Shown here in pieces: positions 18,216 through 27,145 of a DNA stretch of 64,000 nucleotides. The translations under genes were made by a program, and so were the position numbers. How positions within the stretch are numbered: position 1 is the first letter of the stretch; each line of letters opens with the position of its first letter. The DNA comes from Clostridium luticellarii. GTDB taxonomy: Bacteria; Bacillota; Clostridia; Clostridiales; Clostridiaceae. The stretch spans positions 1-64,000 of the forward strand of contig NZ_PVXP01000003.1 in the NCBI RefSeq assembly GCF_002995845.1. The letters run 5' to 3'. The notes beneath the pieces were generated by a model, which saw only the letters and a program-made list of their open reading frames with translations, did no database searches and was not told where the DNA came from.

Positions 18216-19097
18216 TCATTTTTCACGATTCAGAAGGAATAACGTCAGCTCCTGAAGCTGAGAAGTATCCTTTTTTATCTCTTGAAGCACATCCATGCAT
18301 TCATTTGTAATGGAATTGCACATTTCCCTGCATTTATCCAATCCATAGGCAGTTATAAACGTGGTTTTATTGTTATTTAAATCACTTTTCACTTTTTTAC
18401 CTAAAACAGCAGTGTCTCCCACTACATCCAATATATCATCCTTTATCTGAAAGGCCAATCCCAACTTCTGGCCGTAGTATTCCAGTTTCTCTATTTCTTT
18501 TTCATCAGCAGCTGCATATACTGCCGCTGAAACTATAGATCCTTTTATGAGGGCTCCTGTTTTTTTACTGTGCATATAATAGAGCTGATCTATAGGTATT
18601 CTAGTATTTTCACTCAATATATCCACTGTCTGACCCCCTACCATTCCTTCAGCACCGGAGCTTTCAGAAATAATGCTGCAGGCCTTTACGGAATTTTGTC
18701 CTTCCCCAATACAGTGCCTGAACATGATATTCATGGCTTCATTTAAAAGTCCATCCCCTGCCAGTACTGCTATAGCCTCGCCAAATACCTTGTGATTTGT
18801 AGGTTTACCTCTTCTTAAATCATCATTGTCCATAGCCGGCAAATCATCATGAATTAAAGAATAAGTATGTATCATTTCTATGGCAGCAGCTATATCCATA
18901 ACCTCACTGTAATCATCCCTGTAGAGTTTATAGGTCAGCAGAAACAATATGGGTCTTATTCTCTTCCCTCCTGCATTTAAACTATACTGCATAGCTTCAT
19001 ATACTCTCCTGTTATAAGACCCCTTCCCCTGCATGTAATTTTTCAAATACTCATCCAATTCACCCTTCAATTTTTTAACTATATTATCGGCCTCCAT
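18216..19097 (-). CDS. ispA: Polyprenyl synthetase, farnesyl/geranyl diphosphate synthase
   Basis: A 293-residue short-chain trans-prenyltransferase that elongates allylic diphosphates with isopentenyl diphosphate. The first aspartate-rich motif LIHDDLPAMDNDD (about 80-92) and the second FQIKDDILDVVGD (about 217-229) are intact, and GGKRIRP near 43-49 binds pyrophosphate. Product chain length cannot be fixed from the visible residues, but length and neighbours (dxs, xseB) point to farnesyl diphosphate synthase. Confidence 0.95.
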   Translation of the reverse strand: MEADNIVKKLKGELDEYLKNYMQGKGSYNRRVYEAMQYSLNAGGKRIRPILFLLTYKLYRDDYSEVMDIAAAIEMIHTYSLIHDDLPAMDNDDLRRGKPTNHKVFGEAIAVLAGDGLLNEAMNIMFRHCIGEGQNSVKACSIISESSGAEGMVGGQTVDILSENTRIPIDQLYYMHSKKTGALIKGSIVSAAVYAAADEKEIEKLEYYGQKLGLAFQIKDDILDVVGDTAVLGKKVKSDLNNNKTTFITAYGLDKCREMCNSITNECMDVLQEIKKDTSQLQELTLFLLNREK

Positions 19098-19123
19098 AAT
19101 AAACCTCTCCTCACTCCTGCATA

Positions 19124-19351
19124 CTAATTTGTTTCCTGGCTGCTGTCAAAATTTTTTTCTCCTTCCTCTGTCAAAATCTTTATTCTGCCCTCGGCTTCAT
19201 TCAGCATTTTATATAACTTATTGCATAATTTTATTCCCTCTTCATAGCTCTTCATACTTTTTTCCAGGGACAGTCCCCCCGTATCCATTGAGTTTACTAT
19301 ATTCTCCAATTCCAACATCACATCTTCATAACTTTCCCTTTTTCTAGGCAT
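19124..19351 (-). CDS. xseB: Exodeoxyribonuclease VII small subunit
   Basis: A 75-residue XseB, which forms a multi-subunit complex with XseA to degrade single-stranded DNA. The conserved helical pair includes SYEDVMLELENIV and GGLSLEKSMKSYEEGIKLC. An AAGGAGGG site precedes the ATG. It is located 15 bases after xseA and just before ispA. Confidence 0.96.
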   Translation of the reverse strand: MPRKRESYEDVMLELENIVNSMDTGGLSLEKSMKSYEEGIKLCNKLYKMLNEAEGRIKILTEEGEKNFDSSQETN

Positions 19352-19366
19352 AACAACCCTCCTTAA

Positions 19367-20563
19367 TCAAATATGAACAAGCTTAAATTTGCCATTCCCG
19401 TCCTTCATTATGATTTTAACTTTATCCTTTTTATCCAGTTCTTTTATACTGCCTATTATATCACTACGTTCGTCCTCTATTATGGAATATCCTCTATTTA
19501 ACACATTTAAAGGGTTATGTGCTGAAAGCAGAGAATTTACACCGGCAAGCTGCTCTCTTTTCTCTTGAATCCTTGTATTTATCTTTAAATTAAGCATTTG
19601 TTTAAGCTTATCTACAGCTTCATATTGATTTGTTATATACATCATTGGGTTATAGGATTTTAATCTTTTTTTCATGAGAAGCAGTTTATTTTTTTCCCCG
19701 TTTATCCTGTTGTCAATACAATTGGACATCATATTTTTATAACTTAATATTCTCTGTAAAAACTCGTTCATATTAAACACTGCAATTTCAGCTGCTGCAG
19801 AGGGAGTGGGCGCCCTTCTGTCCGATACAAAGTCCGCTATGGTATAGTCAATCTCATGTCCTATTCCCGTTATTATGGGTTTTTCAGAATCATATATGGC
19901 TTCTGCCAGCTTTTCATCATTGAAACACCATAGATCTTCTATGGATCCGCCTCCTCTGGCTACAATTATAAGATCTACATCTTCAATGGAATTCAATCTA
20001 TTAATGCCCTTTATTATATCCTCGCTGGCATTTACCCCCTGTACCAGTGAAGGATAGATTAAAAGCTGAACCTTGCTGTTTCTTCTTCTTGTGACATTTA
20101 TTATATCCCTCACAGCTGCTCCTGTGGGAGAAGTGACAATCCCTATCTTGGCCGCATACACAGGTATTTCTTTTTTATGCTGCTCATCAAACAGTCCTCC
20201 TGCATTCAGTTTAGTCTTCAATTTTTCAAAAGCCAGATACAATTCACCCATTCCCTCCGGCTTCATTTCACTACAGTAAAGCTGATATGCTCCTTCTTTT
20301 TCATATACAGATATTCTTCCTTTTACTATAACCCTCATTCCATCCTCAGGCAGAAAAGTCAGTTTCCTGACTGAATCTTTAAACATAATACATTTTATTC
20401 TGCTGTATTCATCCTTTAAAGAAAAATACATATGTCCACTGCTGTGATACTTGAAATTGGAAATTTCTCCTTTAATAGAACAGTTGGCAAGTATAAAGTC
20501 ACTGTCAAATGCCTTTTTTATGTATTTATTGATATCAGATACAGTCAATGTCTTAATATACAT
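19367..20563 (-). CDS. xseA: Exodeoxyribonuclease VII large subunit
   Basis: A 398-residue XseA. An N-terminal OB fold (about 1-100) includes the GEISNFKYHSSGHMYFSLKD segment, and the catalytic domain holds GIVTSPTGAAVRDI and the ARGGGSIEDLWCFNDE motif near 175-190. A charged helical region follows near 260-360. The ATG at 20563 is chosen because GAGGT lies eight bases upstream; a GTG 15 bases earlier falls inside that site. It follows nusB by about 40 bases. Confidence 0.96.
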   Translation of the reverse strand: MYIKTLTVSDINKYIKKAFDSDFILANCSIKGEISNFKYHSSGHMYFSLKDEYSRIKCIMFKDSVRKLTFLPEDGMRVIVKGRISVYEKEGAYQLYCSEMKPEGMGELYLAFEKLKTKLNAGGLFDEQHKKEIPVYAAKIGIVTSPTGAAVRDIINVTRRRNSKVQLLIYPSLVQGVNASEDIIKGINRLNSIEDVDLIIVARGGGSIEDLWCFNDEKLAEAIYDSEKPIITGIGHEIDYTIADFVSDRRAPTPSAAAEIAVFNMNEFLQRILSYKNMMSNCIDNRINGEKNKLLLMKKRLKSYNPMMYITNQYEAVDKLKQMLNLKINTRIQEKREQLAGVNSLLSAHNPLNVLNRGYSIIEDERSDIIGSIKELDKKDKVKIIMKDGNGKFKLVHI

Positions 20564-20603
20564 AGTATTTAACCTCACAATACCTTATTCTTCTCTACTC
20601 TTA

Positions 20604-21065
20604 TTATTTACCCCTTATCATGTTCCCAAGCACTCCATTTATAAAGGATGCTGATTTATCCGAAGAATACTTTTTAGCCATCTCTATAGCCTCATTTATA
20701 GATACCCTCTCCGGTATGCTGTCTTCATATAAAAACTCATAAGTACAAATTCTTAAAATTGCTACATCTACCTTAGACAATCTGTTCAAATTCCATTTTC
20801 TCAGATACTTCTCTATTTGTCCATCAATAACCTTCTCATTTTCTTCTATCCCCTTTAAAACTCTAGCCACATATTCTATGTCCACATCTTTCAAATTCTC
20901 ATTTTTTTCCCCGTAAAATTCTTCTCTATTATTTCCCCCTAGATTTTCCTCTTCACCTGCAGAATTTTCTTTTAAATTAGTTATTACATTAACAGCCTCT
21001 TCTTTATTTATAATCATTTGGAATAATAATTTCATCGCTAATTCTCTGGATTTTTTTCTGTTCAT
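20604..21065 (-). CDS. nusB: Transcription antitermination protein NusB
   Basis: A 153-residue NusB, the helical partner of S10 (NusE) in rRNA antitermination. The N-terminus [17 protein letters not shown] and the C-terminal [27 protein letters not shown] and FINGVLGNM segments are typical. A region from about residue 31 to 56, rich in Glu, Asn and Gly, replaces the usual short loop and makes the protein slightly longer than normal. AGGAGG precedes the ATG, and a sigma-A promoter lies at 21122-21150. It is the first gene of the run to recN. Confidence 0.94.
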   Translation of the reverse strand: MNRKKSRELAMKLLFQMIINKEEAVNVITNLKENSAGEEENLGGNNREEFYGEKNENLKDVDIEYVARVLKGIEENEKVIDGQIEKYLRKWNLNRLSKVDVAILRICTYEFLYEDSIPERVSINEAIEMAKKYSSDKSASFINGVLGNMIRGK

Positions 21066-21121
21066 CTTTTCCTCCTACTTAAATGTAGTTTCTAAAAATA
21101 ATTATTGTCATTTCAGATATA

Positions 21122-21150
21122 ATTATACTTAAACTGATATACTAGTTCAA
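21122..21150 (-). promoter_or_regulatory. Sigma-A promoter of the nusB operon
   Basis: Minus strand TTGAAC (21145-21150), 17 bases, TATAAT (21122-21127). It lies about 56 bases upstream of nusB. The -10 is perfect. Confidence 0.65.
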
Positions 21151-21192
21151 GCTTATAACAAAGTTCAAAATACAAAGAAGAAATATTAAATA

Positions 21193-21245
21193 ATGAAGAT
21201 TTTCGGTCTTGGCCGAAAATAAACCAAATTTAATATTTGAACTCT
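21193..21245. repeat. Dispersed hairpin repeat, copy B
   Basis: TGAAGATTTTCGG (21194-21206), a loop, then CCGAAAAT, followed by a tail close to AATATTTGAACTCT. It matches the unit at 7245-7299 over most of its length. AAAGTTCAAAATA just upstream resembles the arm at 677-691. Confidence 0.7.
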
Positions 21246-21261
21246 AATATTTATAAAACAA

Positions 21262-21286
21262 TGCACCCTCTAAATAAGAGGGTGCA
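21262..21286 (-). terminator. Terminator of the asp23-family gene
   Basis: TGCACCCTC (21262-21270) pairs perfectly with GAGGGTGCA (21278-21286) across a seven-base loop, and a T-rich tract follows on the minus strand. It ends nine bases from the stop codon at 21296. Confidence 0.88.
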
Positions 21287-21295
21287 CTGCCTATT

Positions 21296-21688
21296 TTACT
21301 CTTCTAGCTCATCATTGCTTTCTTCCGTTTTCGGAATCATAACATTTTGCACATGTATGTTTATGGATGAAACTTCCAATCCCGTCATGGATTCAACTGC
21401 CCTTTTTACATTTTCCTGAACCTTTAAAGCTACATCCGGAATTCTGATCCCATATTCCACTACTACATACAAATCTATAGTTGCACTATTTTCTCCTACA
21501 TTCACTTTAACGCCTTTTGATAAATTTTTTTTGCCTGATAGTATCTGAGTAATTCCACCCACAAGGCTGGCACTCATTCCAACTATTCCATTTATCTCAG
21601 TAGTGGCAAGACCTGCAATTACACCTACGACTTCATCAGATATCTTCACAATACCCATGTCAATTTCGTTGTTTGTATTTTCTTCCAT
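21296..21688 (-). CDS. Asp23/Gls24 family envelope stress protein (YqhY-like)
   Basis: A 130-residue Asp23-domain protein. The conserved core includes VKISDEVVGVIAGLATTEINGIVGM near the N-terminus and VVVEYGIRIPDVALKVQENVKRAVE near 75-100. YqhY-type members sit between accBC or spoIIIA and nusB in Bacillus and affect envelope and lipid homeostasis. The placement between spoIIIAH and nusB is therefore expected. A strong GGAGG and a consensus sigma-A promoter (21737-21765) indicate vegetative expression, separate from the upstream sporulation operon. Confidence 0.93.
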   Translation of the reverse strand: MEENTNNEIDMGIVKISDEVVGVIAGLATTEINGIVGMSASLVGGITQILSGKKNLSKGVKVNVGENSATIDLYVVVEYGIRIPDVALKVQENVKRAVESMTGLEVSSINIHVQNVMIPKTEESNDELEE

Positions 21689-21736
21689 TGTCGCACCTCC
21701 TGGATTTCACATCAGCGAAAGACTTACATTACATTT

Positions 21737-21765
21737 ATTATAGCAAACGAATACTTTTTTTACAA
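21737..21765 (-). promoter_or_regulatory. Sigma-A promoter of the asp23-family gene
   Basis: Minus strand TTGTAA (21760-21765), 17 bases, TATAAT (21737-21742) with an upstream TGC giving an extended -10. It separates this gene from the spoIIIA operon. Confidence 0.75.
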
Positions 21766-21796
21766 TTACTTATTTTATGTAACACCTTAAAGCTCT

Positions 21797-22327
21797 TTAA
21801 CTCTGTTTAACCTGTATCTCCACATCTTGAATCTGGGATACACTCATAACTATATCCTTTATTACTCTTGTATCCTTATCAGTTAACTTGTCTTTCCCCT
21901 TAATTATCACCCTGGCTTTTTCATTTTCTATGGAGCATATGGCATCTTCATATCCCTTACTCTTTAAAGTATTTTCTATTTTCATCTCATAATTAGTGGC
22001 CATAGCAAGTTGAGTATACTTTTTCTCAGCCTCTGCCCTATTTTCCTGGGATGCATTGGTATCATCTATGAGACTTTTCAAAGTTTGGAGAGTTTCAGCA
22101 TTTTTCTGATCTCTGGTAAGCCTGGTTTCCTCAAAGAACTGTGATTTAGCCTGAGTTTGTGTTGCCTTATTGGTAGTATTGTCATTAAGAGATATTGTAC
22201 TTTTCCCATTTCCATTATCCACTCCATTTACATAGTTTATAGGACTATTTAATTTTGTAGCAACAACTCCCACACAAATAATAAGTGCTAAAAGAGTCAC
22301 AATAATAACAGCCTGCTTTTTATTCAT
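21797..22327 (-). CDS. spoIIIAH: Stage III sporulation protein AH
   Basis: A 176-residue SpoIIIAH. One N-terminal membrane helix (about 5-24) precedes a Ser/Thr/Asn-rich linker and a YscJ/FliF-like ring-building domain (about 75-176), with the MKIENTLKSKGYEDAICSIE segment near 112-132. In B. subtilis it is mother-cell made and pairs with forespore SpoIIQ to form the channel linking the two cells. It is the last gene of the operon. Confidence 0.96.
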   Translation of the reverse strand: MNKKQAVIIVTLLALIICVGVVATKLNSPINYVNGVDNGNGKSTISLNDNTTNKATQTQAKSQFFEETRLTRDQKNAETLQTLKSLIDDTNASQENRAEAEKKYTQLAMATNYEMKIENTLKSKGYEDAICSIENEKARVIIKGKDKLTDKDTRVIKDIVMSVSQIQDVEIQVKQS

Positions 22328-22386
22328 TTTTAATTCCCCCTATCTACCTTCTAAAAAAATTATATGCACAAAGATATATTTATATA

Positions 22387-23058
22387 CTATTTTTTCATAG
22401 GATACACATTTACCTTATCCTGGGATATTCCAAACAAATCTGTAACAGCTTTTGATATTCTGAGTTCAGTTACCTTGTCTTGAGCTCCTTCAGCTACAAC
22501 ACACACTCCCATTACCTTGGGATTATAGGTTTTTAATATAAGTGGCTCTGATTTGCTGCCGTCATTTGTGGTAACCACTGTACTACCGTTATTTTTCTGG
22601 GTGGTGTTCCTTGTTCCGCCCTCATTGTCTTTTTCCTCCGTAGTATTGGTTGAATCATTTATATTAACTGCCGGAACATTCTCTTCTCCACCTTCAAAGC
22701 TCACCATGACTTCCACCTTTCCCACCCCCTCTATCTGTTCCAGGGTATTTTTCAAGTTTTCCTGTACAGATTTTTCATAATCACTGGAAGTATTTCCCGA
22801 AGTTTCGCTCCCGCTCCCAGACTGCCCACTGCTGTTTTGACCATTGCCGCTGTTTACTGCACTGTTGTTTTGACTATTATCACTGCTTATTTCGCTACTG
22901 CTGGTATTTTTGCCATAACCGCCAAAGATACTGACTGCTGAAACTATAAGTACTCCTACCAAAAATACTATGGCCAAATTCACTATATTTTTTTTATCAG
23001 TGTGACTTTTATGATCGCCTTCTTTAACAATTTTGTTAAACCATTTTTTTAAATTCAT
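22387..23058 (-). CDS. spoIIIAG: Stage III sporulation protein AG
   Basis: A 223-residue SpoIIIAG, which assembles into a large mother-cell ring of the SpoIIIA-SpoIIQ complex. A membrane helix lies at about 26-46. A long Ser/Gly/Asn-rich linker (about 50-90) follows, then a ring-building domain with LEQIEGVGKVEVMVSFEGG near 90-110 and the KVMGVCVVAEGAQD segment near 177-190. A low-complexity Asn/Thr insert (about 112-160) interrupts the domain, as in B. subtilis. Confidence 0.95.
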   Translation of the reverse strand: MNLKKWFNKIVKEGDHKSHTDKKNIVNLAIVFLVGVLIVSAVSIFGGYGKNTSSSEISSDNSQNNSAVNSGNGQNSSGQSGSGSETSGNTSSDYEKSVQENLKNTLEQIEGVGKVEVMVSFEGGEENVPAVNINDSTNTTEEKDNEGGTRNTTQKNNGSTVVTTNDGSKSEPLILKTYNPKVMGVCVVAEGAQDKVTELRISKAVTDLFGISQDKVNVYPMKK

Positions 23059-23072
23059 GGATTTACCTCCTA

Positions 23073-23669
23073 CTAAGAATTTACATGTATGATATCTTCA
23101 GATACATTTAATTCCTGGCTTAAATAGGTTTTTATCTTCGAAGCCTTTTCACTGTTCTCAGGCTTCACGTTGTCTACAGCTGCAGTATCATTCCCTATCT
23201 CAACTTTTTTCACTTTTTCCACAGTCCCATCTTGAACTCTCACATCTATGTTTTTTATACATACCGTATTGTTTTCTTCATCATATTCTGCTCCCACCTT
23301 AACTTCATACTTTTCTCCAGGATATTTTTCTTCAAGATTTTTTTCACAGCTAGTCTTCAAATTTGTCTCAAAAGTATCTATGGTATCTGAGATATTCTTC
23401 TTTTTGTATTCATCAAACTCACTGGAAGATTTTTTAGTGCCAAAATCTCTCTCAAAACTTTCCATGGCTTTTTCAGTATAGCTGGTTATGTTAAAATCCC
23501 TGTTGAAAACTTTTATTATGGGGTTTATAAACACTGTAATCAAAATCAGCCCCAATACAAATTTACAGTATTTCTTCATGCTGTTTTCCGGCAGAATCAT
23601 CTCCACTGCTATTATGAAAAATACGGCTGTGCATATACCTGTAAGCCATTCCCTCAAGGATTGAATCAT
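23073..23669 (-). CDS. spoIIIAF: Stage III sporulation protein AF
   Basis: A 198-residue SpoIIIAF. Two membrane helices (about 8-27 and 33-50) with the WLTGICTAVFFI and FVLGLILITVFINPI segments are diagnostic. A soluble C-terminal domain with a small ring-building-like fold in homologues runs from about 90 to 198. It is embedded between AE and AG with spacings of 14-16 bases. Confidence 0.94.
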   Translation of the reverse strand: MIQSLREWLTGICTAVFFIIAVEMILPENSMKKYCKFVLGLILITVFINPIIKVFNRDFNITSYTEKAMESFERDFGTKKSSSEFDEYKKKNISDTIDTFETNLKTSCEKNLEEKYPGEKYEVKVGAEYDEENNTVCIKNIDVRVQDGTVEKVKKVEIGNDTAAVDNVKPENSEKASKIKTYLSQELNVSEDIIHVNS

Positions 23670-23685
23670 ATATTTACACCTTCTT

Positions 23686-24915
23686 TCACAGCATAACTTT
23701 TCCCGCTGATGCCAGTATGGCTATCATTATAAAAAACATTACGGACACACATATTAAACAAGCCATTACAAGTACAAGAGAATCCCCTGCGGAATTTATA
23801 CAATTCACCAATCTTGCATCACTTATGGGCTCTATGAGAGCTGCAGTTAATTTATATAAAATTATCATGACAATCAATTTTATTATGGGGAAAAGCAATA
23901 TCACTACCACAATTACAAACCCCAAACTGCTCAAGGCATTTTTAAGTAAAAAGGAATACCCCGCCACAGTGGCTACTGCATCTGAAAGGCTCTTGCCAAC
24001 TATGGGCACAAAATTATCCACTGCAAACTTGGCGGTTTTTGCAGTAACCTCGTCAATGCTCTTTGAAGTCATTCCCCTTACAGTCATAATACCTATAAAT
24101 ACAGTCATTATAATTCCCTGAGCCCAAAGTGCACATTGATTCAAAAGTTTGGTGAGTTTATCTATTTTATATTCTGAAGACAGATTATTTACAAATTGAA
24201 GTACAAATGACATGGATATTATTGGTATTATAACATCCATAAATAAGTTTGCACTTACAGTTATGGATCCTAATATAATGGGATCCATAATAGATGCTTC
24301 TATAAATCCACCTGCAGCCGCTATCAGCGTTATAAGCACAGGTATCAGTGCCACCATGAAATCCGTCATCTCTTTTATGGTGGATCTGGCCACATCCACA
24401 CCTATATAAAAACTTCTTGCCATTATTATTATTATGAGAGAATAACAGGCAAAATATGCTATATTGGACAGTCCTTCCCCATTAAAGGCCCGCTGCAAAT
24501 TCGTAAGCAGTGCACATATAAGGGCAATCACTATAATAAGCACTAAAAGCTTCAAGCAGGCTGTGATCTCTCTCAATCCATAGGACGTCAGTATATCCGC
24601 AATTTTTTTCAGAGATATTCCTCCATCCCCGCTTTTTATAAAATTTTTCACATAGTCTTTTGCATCCATATCCTTCAGCAGCTCATTTTTTGTCTTCATA
24701 TTGGATATATAATCATAAAAATTTTCAATTTGTTGTTCCTGGGCCTTACTTTCCTGGTTTTCTCCTCCGTTTTGCAAACCGCTGTTATCCAATTGGACAT
24801 TACTTTTTACACTGGTATCTGTATCTGCGGCACTGCTGTCAAAAGCTTGTACATTAAAGCCTATTGATAAGCTCATCAGCAAACACACAAATAAGCTCAC
24901 TATAATATTTTTCAT
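23686..24915 (-). CDS. spoIIIAE: Stage III sporulation protein AE
   Basis: A 409-residue polytopic protein. A signal peptide (about 1-24) is followed by a low-complexity Gln/Glu/Asn region to about residue 65, then about seven or eight membrane segments (first near 120-142). SpoIIIAE is the largest membrane component of the SpoIIIA complex and is proposed to form a transporter-like core with AB, AC and AD. No start ambiguity is evident. Confidence 0.95.
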   Translation of the reverse strand: MKNIIVSLFVCLLMSLSIGFNVQAFDSSAADTDTSVKSNVQLDNSGLQNGGENQESKAQEQQIENFYDYISNMKTKNELLKDMDAKDYVKNFIKSGDGGISLKKIADILTSYGLREITACLKLLVLIIVIALICALLTNLQRAFNGEGLSNIAYFACYSLIIIIMARSFYIGVDVARSTIKEMTDFMVALIPVLITLIAAAGGFIEASIMDPIILGSITVSANLFMDVIIPIISMSFVLQFVNNLSSEYKIDKLTKLLNQCALWAQGIIMTVFIGIMTVRGMTSKSIDEVTAKTAKFAVDNFVPIVGKSLSDAVATVAGYSFLLKNALSSLGFVIVVVILLFPIIKLIVMIILYKLTAALIEPISDARLVNCINSAGDSLVLVMACLICVSVMFFIMIAILASAGKVML

Positions 24916-24923
24916 ATTAACAC

Positions 24924-25307
24924 CTACATAATTTTTAAAATTGACTGTAATACAGCCATAAGTATAGGAATTGCAAGTACTAAAATCAAAATTTTACCTG
25001 CAAATTCAACTTTTGCTCCTAGGTTTCCCTGCCCCGCATCTTTACATATTTCACTGCAGAAAGAAGCAAGATACGCAATGGCAAGTATTTTAAACACAGT
25101 AGTTAAATAAACAAAATCTATATTTGCCTTTACTGCCAATTGTTGAATGAACTGGAGTATAGCCGTTATTTTAGTTATCATAAATAAAAATATGATAATT
25201 CCAGCAACTATGCTTATGTAAACTGCTATATCATCTCTTTTTCCCTTGAACAGTAAAGTTATAAACAGTGCAATAAAGGCAAAAGCTACTATTTTAATTA
25301 TCTCCAT
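24924..25307 (-). CDS. spoIIIAD: Stage III sporulation protein AD
   Basis: A 127-residue protein with four hydrophobic segments, matching SpoIIIAD in length and in the YLASFCSEICKDAGQ motif near residue 78-92. It sits between AC and AE with spacings under 10 bases. It is a membrane part of the channel complex. Confidence 0.95.
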   Translation of the reverse strand: MEIIKIVAFAFIALFITLLFKGKRDDIAVYISIVAGIIIFLFMITKITAILQFIQQLAVKANIDFVYLTTVFKILAIAYLASFCSEICKDAGQGNLGAKVEFAGKILILVLAIPILMAVLQSILKIM

Positions 25308-25316
25308 AATCTTCTC

Positions 25317-25514
25317 CTAAAGCTGAAACATAGTTCTCACGGTGTTAAATAACTTGTTTACCAAATTTATAACCATCATCAGCACAATTAAAATTCCCGT
25401 CAGATTTGTAAGCACCGCATAATCACCCTTGCCACTGGCCTCCAGCACTTTATTTATAAGTATAACAATTATACCTACTCCGGCTATTTTAAAAATTAAA
25501 CTTATGTCCATCAT
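25317..25514 (-). CDS. spoIIIAC: Stage III sporulation protein AC
   Basis: A 65-residue protein with two membrane helices, the normal size for SpoIIIAC. The start is the first of two adjacent ATG codons (25514), because GGGGAG lies about eight bases upstream. A longer in-frame reading from 25562 would add 16 charged residues absent from the family and would place this site inside the gene. GVGIIVILINKVLEASGK is the conserved core. Confidence 0.94.
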   Translation of the reverse strand: MMDISLIFKIAGVGIIVILINKVLEASGKGDYAVLTNLTGILIVLMMVINLVNKLFNTVRTMFQL

Positions 25515-25572
25515 TTGATTTTCTCCCCTTTTCATTTCTTTAAGTAATTTACTTAAATACATATATTCACAT

Positions 25573-26091
25573 CTAAATTGAAATTATAACTATTATAGCC
25601 CCCAGTGAAAATCCAAGACATCTGTACATCTTTAAATTTTTACTCATGGCAATTTTTGAAATTTCAATTTGATTTTTTATGTTATCCAAGGTAAGTGAAA
25701 ACATCCTTTTCTGCCCGCCTATATCTGATTCCCCCAGAGTTTTTGATAAATCCAGTATGGTATTTATATCTTCAGCTTTTAAACTCAGGCTTTCTTTTTT
25801 ATCCATAAAGGCACTTCTAAAAGCTTCATATACATTGTCAACAGAGTTTTTTTCCAACATAGATGATATATCTCCGAGAACATCTCCAACAGGTTTTTTG
25901 CTTTTTAACGCCGTATTTAAGATGGCAGCGGGCAGCGGGGTATGTGTATATATGATTTCATTTTGAAGCTGATGAACACATCTTTGTATTTCTCTCAATT
26001 GTTCCACCCTTTTTTTGAAACTTTCTCCGCAGATAAATCCTATTCCGGTGGAAGCAAATATTATCATAATACACCCTAAAAATTTCAGCAT
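25573..26091 (-). CDS. spoIIIAB: Stage III sporulation protein AB
   Basis: A 172-residue SpoIIIAB with an N-terminal membrane helix (about 4-22), a helical cytoplasmic domain resembling type II secretion GspF in published analyses, and a C-terminal hydrophobic segment (about 158-172). GESFKKRVEQLREIQRCVHQLQNEI is the recognisable signature. It starts one base after the AA stop codon, suggesting coupled translation. Confidence 0.95.
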   Translation of the reverse strand: MLKFLGCIMIIFASTGIGFICGESFKKRVEQLREIQRCVHQLQNEIIYTHTPLPAAILNTALKSKKPVGDVLGDISSMLEKNSVDNVYEAFRSAFMDKKESLSLKAEDINTILDLSKTLGESDIGGQKRMFSLTLDNIKNQIEISKIAMSKNLKMYRCLGFSLGAIIVIISI

Positions 26092-26092
26092 T

Positions 26093-27019
26093 TTATCCCC
26101 CCCATATTTTCAAACCATCAGTAAAATCGTAGACATACTCTACCGTTCCGGGACCTTTCCTGCTGCTCAATACTATTGCTCTCTTAAATATCTTGTTATC
26201 TACTATTTCTTTGAAAACCGGCCTTCCATAAAGATCTTCTATACCATATCCATGAATGCTGGTAATCAGACTTATTCCGGAATTCAATGCTCCCAATATA
26301 CTGTCCATATCACTATAAGTTCCAATTTCATCGCAAACTATAACATCCGGTGACATGCTCCTTATAGCCATAATTATGCCTTGACTTTTAGGACACCCAT
26401 CCAATACATCGGTTCTAACCCCCACATTCATCTGCGGCACCCCATTAAAGCAGGCACCAATCTCACTTCTTTCATCTATCACACATACCTTTTTGCCTGT
26501 AAGATCCAGGCCCTGCATACCTCCGGATATATTTCTCACAATATCTCTTATAAGAGTAGTTTTCCCAGCTTTAGGAGGTGAAATTATTATAGTATTTATT
26601 ATTTCATCTCCATTTATCAAAAATTTCATAATTGGATCAGAGCAGCTTATAATCTCCCTGCATATTCTGATATTTATAGACGCAATATCTTTTATGGTCT
26701 TAATTTCTCCTCTTTCAATAATGCACCTTCCACATATCCCCACTCTGTGTCCGCCTTTAATGGTTATATATCCCTGTTTTATCTCTTCTTCAAAGGCATA
26801 TATTGAATAATTACTCATCCTCTGAATTATTATTTTCAAATCCTCCAATTTGGGTATATATCCACACACCACTTCTTTTGAACCCACTTGAAGTATCAGG
26901 GATCTATTGACCCTTATCCTTATTTCCTGCAAATAAGGTGATTTTATCAAATCTCCTATGGCAGTCTTTAAATTTTCAGGTAAAATATTTAAAATCTCCT
27001 TAGTATATATCTCTCTCAT
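26093..27019 (-). CDS. spoIIIAA: Stage III sporulation protein AA (ATPase)
   Basis: A 308-residue secretion-type ATPase, first gene of the spoIIIA operon. The Walker A is SPPKAGKTT (about 167-175), with Ser where many ATPases have Gly. Walker B lies near SPDVIVCDEIG (about 229-239). GGHRVGICGRCI near 98-109 is typical. Mutation of this ATPase blocks forespore development in B. subtilis. The only available ATG is unusually close to the AAAGGAG site, so initiation may be inefficient. No sigma-E promoter was recognisable in the 126-base gap upstream, although one is expected. Confidence 0.96.
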   Translation of the reverse strand: MREIYTKEILNILPENLKTAIGDLIKSPYLQEIRIRVNRSLILQVGSKEVVCGYIPKLEDLKIIIQRMSNYSIYAFEEEIKQGYITIKGGHRVGICGRCIIERGEIKTIKDIASINIRICREIISCSDPIMKFLINGDEIINTIIISPPKAGKTTLIRDIVRNISGGMQGLDLTGKKVCVIDERSEIGACFNGVPQMNVGVRTDVLDGCPKSQGIIMAIRSMSPDVIVCDEIGTYSDMDSILGALNSGISLITSIHGYGIEDLYGRPVFKEIVDNKIFKRAIVLSSRKGPGTVEYVYDFTDGLKIWGG

Positions 27020-27086
27020 CTCCTTTCTTTATATTAATTCCTATTTTCATTTTTAAAGAATTATTCCATATAAATAAAAATAAAAT

Positions 27087-27128
27087 AAAAAGTTCCATTA
27101 AAGTCATTCGACTTTAATGGAACTTTTT
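27087..27128. terminator. Bidirectional terminator after the CD1247-like gene
   Basis: A perfect 18-bp stem: AAAAAGTTCCATTAAAGT (27087-27104), a six-base loop, then its complement at 27111-27128, with A/T tails on both sides. It insulates spoIIIA from the efp transcript. Confidence 0.9.
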
Positions 27129-27145
27129 ATTTTGTTGATCTCTAC

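Noticed and set aside
27020-27086. Sigma-E promoter for spoIIIAA
   Set aside because: No CATA-type -10 with a suitable -35 is present in this gap. The best ATAT words lack a -10 at the right spacing.
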